A DNA stretch of 7,267 nucleotides from an uncultured Bacteroidota bacterium. GTDB lineage: Bacteria; Bacteroidota; Bacteroidia; Flavobacteriales; Flavobacteriaceae. Below, one piece after another: positions 1 through 6,097 of the stretch (its first letter is position 1; each line of letters begins with the position of its first letter). The notes under the pieces are model-generated. The model ran no database searches. It was not told the origin of the DNA and saw only the letters and a program-made list of their open reading frames with translations. The DNA lies in NCBI GenBank assembly GCA_903879875.1, contig CAIRNC010000170.1:1-7267 (forward strand), given 5' to 3'. Position numbers and translations under genes: made by a program.

Positions 1-443
1 ATATTTTTAGTGGATATAAAAAAATATATTTTTACTTTTTATTATTTCATACGCTTGTTTTATTGAATTTCTGAAATTTAGTAGTTCAAATATTTTCTAA
101 ATATTTTAAAAATATTTGGTTTTAGATGCTTTTTTGTTGAAATATAAAAACCATTTTTAAAAAAATCGGCTTTTTGATTATTAAAAATACAATTGTTAAT
201 TGCAAAGAATTGATATTTTTTTTATTGAAAATTGTTATAATATTTTTAGTAAAAAAGCGAATTATGTTTAATTCTTTATGCTTTTCAGTATCTTGAAATC
301 ACTTTTGTTAAAAACAAATATTGTATTTAAGTTTATTTTCGTCTTTCAAATACAAACAAAAATTTTTCTTCACTTACGATTCTCCTTTTTATTTTTTATG
401 TTGCTTTATTTTGTTGTCATAAAAGTCGGCGATAAATTAAAAA
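1..443. other. AT-rich region without a supportable gene
   Basis: This stretch lies downstream of the penicillin-acylase gene (minus strand) and runs to the window edge. It is extremely AT-rich, with long A and T runs and stop codons in all frames. The one longer open frame (278-463, plus) encodes a Phe/Leu/Ile/Lys-rich low-complexity peptide and runs into the 3' end of the acylase gene on the other strand, so I do not call it. Visible structure is limited to AT-only inverted repeats: caaatatttt at 87-96 against aaaatatttg at 109-118, and an 8-bp pair ttgtattt at 321-328 against aaatacaa at 348-355. The second pair is the only weak candidate for a terminator of the acylase transcript. I see no convincing promoter, RNA gene or mobile element. 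Confidence 0.6.
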
Positions 444-2834
444 TTATTTTTGTATTGGTCTAAAAATCAATTTCGTTGCCGTTTTGATAATTTCGGTTTT
501 GTTCATTTTCATTTTACGGAATTTACCTTCGTTATACATTTGAGCTTGGTCGTCATAATGCGCACTAAACGGATTGCCCGATTGTCCTGTTGGCAAAATA
601 CTCCAACTGTTTTCTACATCAGAAAAATCGATAATTCTTCGAGTGGAAGGCCCTGCCATCACTTTGTAATCGCCGTTTTCAGTATATATAAAAATTTGAT
701 TGTTGATCACTTCGTTTGCGCCACTAATTTCAAAAGGACCAACATTGAAAAGGTTTCGTAAAGCAGCAATTTTTCCTATCGGATGTTGGTGTTCTAGTGT
801 ATGCACTCGGTTCCAAGACCAAGTTTTTACTTGTGTACCCAATTGTTTTTCTAATTGGCTTATCGCTTCTATAAATGATTTTGAAACCATTTGGCTTCGA
901 GTTTCTTTTGTGTTTTTGGTAGCAATATTGTCCCACCATGTCGAATATTCGTTTTTAATTTGAGCTGTAATTACTTGTTTCAAAATGTGTGTTGTCAAAA
1001 ATAATTTGAAATTTTCTTCGCCCATTTCGTCTTTAAAAGTATTTTTTAAATAGAGAAAAATCCATTTGTTATAAATCGTTGGCGCTACATCTTCTAATGA
1101 ATTGGTGGCTTTCCATTTTTTCAAAATATTAAAAGCTTCTTTTTCGTTTTTAGAAAGCGTACTACAATTTACATTTGAAAGCAAAACACACACGGTTTCC
1201 TGAGCCGTTGAAGAAGTATTGTCGAGCATCATTTTGCTTACATCCTCTTTTGTCCAATTGTTTTTTGTTTGCAACAAACCATTAATTCGTTTTGCTCTAT
1301 CTTCTGGCAAATAATAGCCTGGATATAAAAATCCATCAATAGCTTCGGGTTGATTGTTTGCCGAATACAAATAATTCCATGTTGGATTTAAGGCTTTCGG
1401 GTTTTTAGAAAAGTCCAAATAGGAAGCAATATCGGCTTTGCCCGATGCGCCATTAAGAACAAAATTGGTGTTGACGCCTTTATTGTGGGTATACAATTTT
1501 CCAGAAGTGGTCCACGCAATATTATTTTTAGCATCGCCATACATAATGTTCAAACCTGGAGCGGCAATCAATGAAATAGGTTTCCTAAAATCAACTATAT
1601 TTTTGGCATGGCAAAGTCCGTAAACCGCATCTAAAATTTTTATAGGTTGTTGTGTATAAATCCACGACATGGCAATTGGATTTTTTTGGTGCAAGCCCTC
1701 TAAAAGCCCATTCATAATAGGGCCGTGACGACTTATTTTTACATTCAAAACCACATCGGAACTGTCTTTAACTTTAATAATTTTCTTTAGCGTTTTGTAT
1801 TTTAAAAATCCTTGTGGCGATTGATATTCATTAGCATTCAAAGGATTATTTTCTTCTCGATACAAATCGACATCGTCATTTTCAAACATGGTCAAACCGT
1901 AAGCAAAATGCCTGTTGTGTCCTAACAATGGGAAAGGTGTTCCCGCCAGGTGATAGCCATACATTTCATAATCAGGGGTTATAATATGGGCTTCATACCA
2001 AGTGGCAGGTTGCGAAAAGGCAATGTGTGGGTCATTAGCAAAAATTACTTTTCCGTTTTTGGTTTTTTGAGAACCAATAACCCAGCTGTTACTGCCAATA
2101 AAAGCGGGTACTTGCGCTTGTTCTAATAGTGACGAAACAGCATTTGAAATCGTTGCATATTCCGTTGGTTTTCCTTCAAAACTTTTTAATTGCGTGGTGT
2201 TGAACGCCCCGTCAATTCCAAAATCTTTCAAATAATTCATGCCATATTTATCACGAATGTCCGTCAAAAGGGGATCTGTTTTTTGCGCCATGGCAAAACT
2301 AAAAGACATGAATCCAAAAATATTATAAACGTCTTTAATAGTAAATTTTTGCTTTTTTAATCCCAATAATTGAAACTCGATTGGCGTTTTCCCTTCTTCA
2401 ATATATTGATTGATACCGTCCAAATAGGCTAGAGTCAACTGATAACTTGGGCTGTTTTTATCCATATTGGCCACTGCCGTTTCAGAAGTTTCATCAATGC
2501 CCAAACCTGCAAAAAAGCGGTCGGTTTTCAAGACTTTTGTACCGAAAATTTCAGACAATCGTCCAGGCGCAATTCTGCGAAGCAATTCCATTTGCCACAA
2601 ACGATCTTGCGCATGCACATAACCCAAAGCTTCCATCGCGTCTTTTTGGGATTGGGCATAAATGTGAGGCACGCCAAATTCGTCAAAATAAACGGTGGTT
2701 TCTTTTTGAATGTTTTTCAGTGGTAATTCGCCTTCGTATTTTGGTTTGGAATAATAGGCATAAATTATAAAAAACAAGACAAGTAAAACGAGTAGTGTTA
2801 GTAAAATCAGTAAGAATTTTTTGATTTTTTTCAT
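444..2834 (-). CDS. Penicillin acylase (S45) family Ntn-hydrolase, membrane-anchored
   Basis: A 796-residue member of the penicillin/acylhomoserine-lactone acylase family, which hydrolyses amide bonds in the periplasm after autocatalytic cleavage of a precursor. Residues 7-28 are strongly hydrophobic after a Lys-rich start (MKKIKK) and lack a lipobox Cys, so they read as a signal anchor or signal peptide. The predicted autoprocessing site is G247/S248: SNSWVIG (248-254) matches the family pattern SNxWVIG, making Ser248 the N-terminal nucleophile of a beta chain of about 549 residues. Other family landmarks are NDPH (267-270), GHNRHFAYGLT (305-315), RHGP (369-372) and a late GANEVINN (705-712) that probably supplies the oxyanion-hole Asn. 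Length and motif order are normal and the frame is intact. The ATG at 2834 lies just before the signal segment. The substrate cannot be read from sequence: beta-lactam, N-acyl-homoserine lactone or another N-acyl amide are all possible. The family call is firm. Confidence 0.95.
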   Translation of the reverse strand: MKKIKKFLLILLTLLVLLVLFFIIYAYYSKPKYEGELPLKNIQKETTVYFDEFGVPHIYAQSQKDAMEALGYVHAQDRLWQMELLRRIAPGRLSEIFGTKVLKTDRFFAGLGIDETSETAVANMDKNSPSYQLTLAYLDGINQYIEEGKTPIEFQLLGLKKQKFTIKDVYNIFGFMSFSFAMAQKTDPLLTDIRDKYGMNYLKDFGIDGAFNTTQLKSFEGKPTEYATISNAVSSLLEQAQVPAFIGSNSWVIGSQKTKNGKVIFANDPHIAFSQPATWYEAHIITPDYEMYGYHLAGTPFPLLGHNRHFAYGLTMFENDDVDLYREENNPLNANEYQSPQGFLKYKTLKKIIKVKDSSDVVLNVKISRHGPIMNGLLEGLHQKNPIAMSWIYTQQPIKILDAVYGLCHAKNIVDFRKPISLIAAPGLNIMYGDAKNNIAWTTSGKLYTHNKGVNTNFVLNGASGKADIASYLDFSKNPKALNPTWNYLYSANNQPEAIDGFLYPGYYLPEDRAKRINGLLQTKNNWTKEDVSKMMLDNTSSTAQETVCVLLSNVNCSTLSKNEKEAFNILKKWKATNSLEDVAPTIYNKWIFLYLKNTFKDEMGEENFKLFLTTHILKQVITAQIKNEYSTWWDNIATKNTKETRSQMVSKSFIEAISQLEKQLGTQVKTWSWNRVHTLEHQHPIGKIAALRNLFNVGPFEISGANEVINNQIFIYTENGDYKVMAGPSTRRIIDFSDVENSWSILPTGQSGNPFSAHYDDQAQMYNEGKFRKMKMNKTEIIKTATKLIFRPIQK

Positions 2835-2844
2835 TTGAAAGAAA

Positions 2845-2875
2845 TTAGTAAAACAAAGGTAAGTAAGTTTACTAA
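2845..2875. repeat. 8-bp inverted repeat bracketing the -7 box
   Basis: ttagtaaa at 2845-2852 and tttactaa at 2868-2875 are perfect reverse complements separated by 15 bp. They flank the candidate -7 element at 2854-2861 and overlap the likely transcription start. The geometry is compatible with an operator for a dimeric regulator, but the arms are AT-rich and no regulator gene is in the window, so chance is a real alternative. Confidence 0.3.
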
Positions 2876-2886
2876 AATATTATCAA
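2854..2886 (-). promoter_or_regulatory. Candidate Bacteroidota-type promoter of the acylase gene
   Basis: Read on the minus strand, TACCTTTG (2861-2854) is an exact match to the Bacteroidota -7 consensus TAnnTTTG. A TTG (2886-2884) lies 22 nt upstream, inside the 17-23 nt spacing reported for Flavobacterium promoters. Transcription would begin near 2848, leaving a leader of only about 13 nt before the ATG at 2834. The match is to a short consensus in AT-rich DNA, but its position directly in front of the gene supports it. It would allow the acylase to be transcribed independently of the glycosyltransferase gene that ends 120 bp upstream. Confidence 0.5.
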
Positions 2887-2954
2887 CGAAATCTGGATGG
2901 TAATTGCATCCTAAAACCTTAACTAAAAAGTAATATTAGGGCATTAATAACACT

Positions 2955-4019
2955 TTATTTACAATCGAAAATCAGAAACAGCTGCTTCCAATCGATGTTA
3001 GTTTCTGTTTTCTTTAATCCTTTGTAAAAATTAATTTGAGATAGTTTTTCTATTACAAAATGCTCTTGTTTAGAGTAAGGAACCCATCCTTCGCGTTTGT
3101 ATTTTTTAGCCAAATACTCTTGTTCATATTGACCCGGAGTTGGAATAAAATAGGCCTTTTTTTCTAGTTTCGCCAAATCCATAACCGTTGTATAGCCTGA
3201 ACGGCATAAAACGATTTCACTTTCATTAAATGTTTTTTCCAATTCGGCAGCATTCATGTAATTGTAAAAGGTCGTATTGCCAATTTTTTCAACTATTTGT
3301 TGTTCTTCTATAATTCCTGCTACAAAAACAACTTTGCCAGTAAAACGGGACACTTCTTTTTTAAGAATTTCTTCGAGCAGTGTTCGTTGAGGCTCTGGAC
3401 CTGACAAAACCACCAGAAGTTGGTAGCGAATGGGTAATTCCAATTTGTTCAATCGACTCAGAGGACCTATATATTTTAAATTTAGTTTGATATTATTCAA
3501 ATGACCCAATTTGCCTGTGAAATTTGGTGTTTCTTCTACATCAGGAATCCAACATTCTTTGAATCTTAAAATAATTTTTTGATGCAATTTACTCGTCATC
3601 CAAGTGGTGTTTCCTGTAATTACGTTCAATTGATGGGTTATAAAAACCGACGGTATTTTTTTACTAAAAACCCCTAATCGATTGTCAGAAATAATGCCTG
3701 ACAACTGATATTTTTGCACCCATTCTTTAATGATTCGTTTTTCGTTCCAAACAGCAGCAATCATTTTCGGACTGTTAACAAGTAATTTCCATTTAAAAAA
3801 AAGTCCGTTTTTGGCATATTCTATTTGGTACGAAGGTAATTCCAATGCGACCAAATTTGGAAATTCTTTTTTAAGTAAGGCTAAAGCCGCCCCATCAGAA
3901 GCCAGAATGGGTTGAAATCCGTTTTCGATTAACGCATTAATAATCGGGATGCAACGGGTGGCATGACCCAACCCCCAATTCAGTGGCGCAACAAGAATTT
4001 TTTTAGTAGTATTTTCCAA
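2955..4019 (-). CDS. GT-B glycosyltransferase, MurG/GT28-like, TTG start
   Basis: A 354-residue protein with the two-domain layout of GT-B sugar transferases. The N-terminal domain opens with KKILVAPLNWGLGHATRC (6-23), a glycine-rich loop followed by His-Ala-Thr-Arg, and has ISDNRLG (110-116) and THQ (128-130). The C-terminal, nucleotide-sugar-binding half has SGPEPQR (206-212), CRSGYTTVMDLA (272-283) and PTPGQYEQEYLA (293-304), the pattern of the GT28 C-terminal domain in MurG-like enzymes. It lacks a signal peptide or membrane helix and is presumably cytosolic or peripheral. It is not MurG itself: it is unlinked to the mur/dcw cluster and resembles the group of uncharacterised MurG relatives modelled as TIGR00661, as far as I can recall. 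The start codon is TTG at 4019, discussed under findings; an in-frame TAA at 4026-4028 allows little upstream extension and the glycine-rich motif forbids a much later start. Donor and acceptor are unknown. Confidence 0.85.
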   Translation of the reverse strand: MENTTKKILVAPLNWGLGHATRCIPIINALIENGFQPILASDGAALALLKKEFPNLVALELPSYQIEYAKNGLFFKWKLLVNSPKMIAAVWNEKRIIKEWVQKYQLSGIISDNRLGVFSKKIPSVFITHQLNVITGNTTWMTSKLHQKIILRFKECWIPDVEETPNFTGKLGHLNNIKLNLKYIGPLSRLNKLELPIRYQLLVVLSGPEPQRTLLEEILKKEVSRFTGKVVFVAGIIEEQQIVEKIGNTTFYNYMNAAELEKTFNESEIVLCRSGYTTVMDLAKLEKKAYFIPTPGQYEQEYLAKKYKREGWVPYSKQEHFVIEKLSQINFYKGLKKTETNIDWKQLFLIFDCK

Positions 4020-4037
4020 CAGGTATTATTTTTTTAT

Positions 4038-4066
4038 TACTGTCCGCTAAACGGACTAATTTTTTT
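4038..4066 (+). terminator. Short GC hairpin followed by T-run (terminator-like)
   Basis: gtccg (4042-4046), loop ctaaa, cggac (4052-4056) forms a perfect 5-bp GC-rich stem, extendable with flanking atta/taat pairs and a small bulge. On the plus strand it is followed by a 7-nt T-run at 4060-4066, the form of an intrinsic terminator. No plus-strand gene ends here: upstream is the 5' end of the minus-strand glycosyltransferase gene. It may stop antisense transcription, or it may sit in the leader of that gene as an RNA hairpin. Confidence 0.3.
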
Positions 4067-4155
4067 GCCACAGATTACAAAGATTTTCACGGATTCATTC
4101 AAAAGCAAATACTTTTTTCTACTATTAATCTGTGAAAATTATTATAATCTGTGGC
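4067..4155. repeat. Long imperfect inverted repeat, GCCACAGATTA-type intergenic element
   Basis: The arms are 4067-4095 and 4127-4155. gccacagatta (4067-4077) pairs perfectly with taatctgtggc (4145-4155). After a small internal mismatch zone, attttcac (4083-4090) pairs with gtgaaaat (4132-4139), and gatt (4092-4095) with aatc (4127-4130). The unpaired centre is about 31 nt. From memory, near-identical arms recur between genes in Bacteroidota and some other bacterial genomes, so this is probably a dispersed palindromic element rather than a local operator. It lies between divergent genes and would be transcribed in the leader of one or the other. Confidence 0.6.
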
Positions 4156-4276
4156 TAAATATTTTTTGTTTTATAACAGATTGCCGTATAATTTTTTAAC
4201 GTTTTAAAGGAACAAAAATAAAACTATTTCAGGTCTTATATATTTTCTTAATTTTACCAAAATATTAAAAAACATC

Positions 4277-4951
4277 GTGGGAAGTAAAAATAAGTTAAAA
4301 AGGTTCAAAGAAAACGAAACATTCAACAATGTTTTTCAACCAACAAGAGAAGAAGTGGTAGGCGATTTATTTCCGCTTAAAGGCAAATGGAATGCTGATT
4401 TTTTCAAAAACAACAATCCTCTAATTTTAGAACTCGGTTGCGGAAAAGGAGAGTATTCTGTTGGATTAGCAGAAAAATATCCGGACAAAAACTTCATAGG
4501 AATTGACCTCAAAGGAGCTCGTTTTTGGCGTGGTGCCAAAACTGCTGTAGAAACGGGTCTGTATAATGTAGCCTTCATCCGAACTCAAATTGAGCTCATC
4601 AATCATGTTTTTGATGCCAATGAAGTAGACGAAATTTGGATTACTTTTCCCGATCCACAAATAAAATACAAACGAACCAAGCACCGAATGACCAATTCGG
4701 AATTCATACAATTGTATAAAAAAATACTTAAACCCGACGGAGTGGTCAACCTTAAAACCGATAGTGAATTCATGCACGGTTACACATTAGGGTTGCTTCA
4801 TGGTGAAGGGCACGAAGTGTTGTATGCCAACCACAATATCTATGTCAATGAAGGTGCTCCCGAAGAAGTTACTGCTTTTCAGACCTTTTATGAAAAACAA
4901 TATTTAGCCATCAACAAAGCCATAACCTATATTCGATTTAAAATTAAGTAA
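4277..4951 (+). CDS. trmB: tRNA (guanine-N7-)-methyltransferase TrmB, GTG start
   Basis: A 224-residue class I SAM-dependent methyltransferase that forms m7G, normally at position 46 of the tRNA variable loop, in the cytosol. SAM motif I is LELGCGKGEY (51-60), followed by GIDLKGARFWRG (75-86). The TrmB signature is WITFPDPQIKYKRTKHR (121-137), corresponding to the FPDPW-K--H-KRR motif of the family; Asp126 is the probable catalytic aspartate. TDSEFMHGY (161-169) matches the later substrate-binding TD motif. Length is typical. The start is GTG at 4277: translation from it gives MGSKNKLKRFKENETFNNV, the N-terminus I know from flavobacterial TrmB proteins. No Shine-Dalgarno sequence or clear TAnnTTTG promoter is visible in front. 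The Trp of FPDPW is replaced by Gln. The assignment is firm. Confidence 0.97.
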   Translation: MGSKNKLKRFKENETFNNVFQPTREEVVGDLFPLKGKWNADFFKNNNPLILELGCGKGEYSVGLAEKYPDKNFIGIDLKGARFWRGAKTAVETGLYNVAFIRTQIELINHVFDANEVDEIWITFPDPQIKYKRTKHRMTNSEFIQLYKKILKPDGVVNLKTDSEFMHGYTLGLLHGEGHEVLYANHNIYVNEGAPEEVTAFQTFYEKQYLAINKAITYIRFKIK

Positions 4952-4973
4952 GAAAATAAGGATTCCGTTTTTA

Positions 4974-5000
4974 TGTAAATTGATAAAAATCATTTTTACA
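4974..5000. other. AT-rich hairpin shortly after trmB
   Basis: tgtaaa (4974-4979) pairs with tttaca (4995-5000) and tgat (4981-4984) with atca (4989-4992), around an aaaa loop, with a small internal bulge. It lies 23 nt beyond the trmB stop codon. There is no GC-rich stem and no T-run after it, so it is a poor intrinsic terminator. It may simply stabilise the 3' end of the trmB message or be chance. Confidence 0.25.
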
Positions 5001-5012
5001 GATGACACTATT

Positions 5013-5116
5013 TATTAGGAGCTGTTTCCTGCTGTCATTCCAAATCTTTTGGTTTTTAAATAAAAAACGAAAAGGATTTTCCCTTCCATCAGGGCTAGGA
5101 GAAAGTTAGGGATTTT
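5013..5116 (+). repeat. Structured intergenic element, probable flavobacterial dispersed repeat
   Basis: The spacer between trmB and the DUF2797 gene has an apical hairpin flanked by GC-richer blocks. Hairpin: aaatctttt (5042-5050) pairs with aaaaggattt (5070-5079) with one bulged G, then a G-G mismatch, g5052-c5068 and ttttt (5053-5057) with aaaaa (5063-5067). The flanks are aggagctgtttcctgctgtc (5017-5036) and cttccatcagggctagg (5083-5099). Between them agc (5020-5022) can pair with gct (5094-5096), and cctg (5028-5031) with cagg (5090-5093). I recall similar block pairs around variable hairpins between genes in Flavobacterium genomes, so I call it a dispersed repeat. It has no open frame of note. 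Orientation is arbitrary. Confidence 0.5.
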
Positions 5117-5180
5117 AAATGAAAAGTGATTATTTTCCATAAAAAACAAGATTAATTAAACCTGAAACGATTAAAACCAA

Positions 5181-5975
5181 ATGCAATACGAAGGAGTTCT
5201 AACTAAAATGCAAACCGAGTTCGGAAATCCAATACAATATTATTTGGTTTTTGAAAACAGTTTCATTCACGTCAATCAATTGTTGAACAAAGAAATTGAA
5301 ATTCAATTTCAAGGCTACCAATGTTTGAATTGTGGCAAAAAGAAGAAAATTTTCCGCCAAGGTTTTTGTTATGATTGTTTCTATTCCAGTCCAGCAGTCG
5401 GTGATTGGATTATGAAACCCGAGTTGAGCACCGCACATTTAGGCATTGCCGACCGAGATTTGGTGTATGAAGAGCGGGTACAATTGCAACCGCATATTGT
5501 TTATTTGGCGTTGTCAAGCGAAGTAAAAGTAGGGGTAACTCGAAAAACACAAGTGCCCACCCGTTGGATTGACCAAGGTGCCGAGAAAGCAATTGCTATT
5601 GTTGAAGTGCCCAATCGCTATTTGGCAGGGATTACCGAAGTTGCCCTGAAAAACCATTTTGCCGATAAAACCAACTGGCGAAAAATGCTTACCAACGATA
5701 TTGTTTCTATTGATATAATAGTCGAACGCTCAAAATTAAAACCCTTAATTCCTCCCGAAGTGCACGACTATTTTGAATTGAACAACAACGATTTGTTTGA
5801 AATGCACTATCCCGTTCTTGAATATCCAACGAAAATCAACAGTTTAAGTCTAGACAAAACACTTAACTTCAAAGGAGTATTGATGGGCATTAAAGGACAA
5901 TATTTGATTTTTAAAGACGGCACCGTTTTTAATATTCGAAGCTTCGAAGGGTATGTAGTAAGTTTGAGAATGTGA
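5181..5975 (+). CDS. DUF2797 family protein with four-Cys cluster and GIY-YIG-like core
   Basis: A 264-residue protein I recognise as DUF2797; its function is not established. Residues 1-45 form a beta-rich N-terminal part. A C-x2-C-x11-C-x2-C cluster (C48, C51, C63, C66) is a probable zinc ribbon. Residues about 105-170 are the family's most conserved stretch: IVYLALSSEVKVGVTR (106-121), QVPTRWIDQGA (124-134), RYLAGITEVAL (146-156) and DKTNWRKML (162-170). The order Tyr108, KVG (116-118), Arg128, Glu153 and Asn165 resembles the GIY-YIG nuclease/T5orf172 layout. The C-terminal part (about 225-264) is again beta-rich and begins with NFKGVLMGIKGQYLIF (229-244). There is no signal peptide or membrane segment. 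The ATG at 5181 is the first in frame, immediately ahead of the conserved YEGVL. trmB is upstream, 229 bp away, and a terminator follows, so it is probably transcribed alone. Confidence 0.88.
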   Translation: MQYEGVLTKMQTEFGNPIQYYLVFENSFIHVNQLLNKEIEIQFQGYQCLNCGKKKKIFRQGFCYDCFYSSPAVGDWIMKPELSTAHLGIADRDLVYEERVQLQPHIVYLALSSEVKVGVTRKTQVPTRWIDQGAEKAIAIVEVPNRYLAGITEVALKNHFADKTNWRKMLTNDIVSIDIIVERSKLKPLIPPEVHDYFELNNNDLFEMHYPVLEYPTKINSLSLDKTLNFKGVLMGIKGQYLIFKDGTVFNIRSFEGYVVSLRM

Positions 5976-6028
5976 GAAAAGGACGTGAAATGTATCGATA
6001 ATTCTAATTTTCCTGTTCTTTGATATGA

Positions 6029-6044
6029 TTTTACAATTGTAAAA
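6029..6044. repeat. 16-bp perfect AT-rich palindrome
   Basis: ttttacaattgtaaaa is its own reverse complement across all 16 bases. It sits in the spacer between the convergent genes and its right end overlaps the first A-residues of the terminator stem at 6041. It could be a protein-binding site, but it is more simply explained as part of the terminator region. Confidence 0.35.
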
Positions 6045-6079
6045 CCCTCGTTTAAATTGACTTTAAACGAGGGGTTTTT
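6041..6079. terminator. Bidirectional intrinsic terminator between convergent genes
   Basis: ccctcgtttaaa (6045-6056) pairs perfectly with tttaaacgaggg (6062-6073) around a 5-nt loop, ttgac. aaaa (6041-6044) can extend the stem with tttt after one bulged G. On the plus strand the stem leads into a T5 run (6075-6079), ending the DUF2797 transcript 66-104 nt past its stop codon. On the minus strand it leads into tttt, suitable for ending the AsmA-like transcript. This is the clearest terminator in the window. Confidence 0.88.
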
Positions 6080-6097
6080 GTGAAAAATATAGATTTT

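Noticed and set aside
206..242. E. coli-like -35/-10 pair (TTGATA ... TATAAT)
   Set aside because: The Bacteroidota primary sigma factor does not use this consensus, the spacer is about 20 nt, and no gene follows.
308..373. Minus-strand 21-codon frame starting GTG at 373 with an AAGGAG-like sequence (381-390) 8 nt upstream
   Set aside because: Very short, low-complexity Lys/Asn/Phe peptide in AT-rich DNA, and Shine-Dalgarno sequences are a poor guide in Bacteroidota.
278..463. Plus-strand open frame of 61 codons rich in Phe, Leu, Ile and Lys, resembling a small membrane protein
   Set aside because: The composition is what AT-rich noncoding DNA gives, there is no ribosome-binding site or promoter, and it overlaps the 3' end of the acylase gene on the opposite strand.
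2894..2910. Hairpin ggatg/catcc in the glycosyltransferase-acylase spacer as a terminator
   Set aside because: Only five base pairs and no T-run follows on the minus strand.
4213..4220. Minus-strand TATTTTTG, an exact TAnnTTTG match that might drive the glycosyltransferase
   Set aside because: No TTG at the required 17-23 nt upstream, it is about 190 nt from the start codon, and such matches are common in AT-rich DNA.
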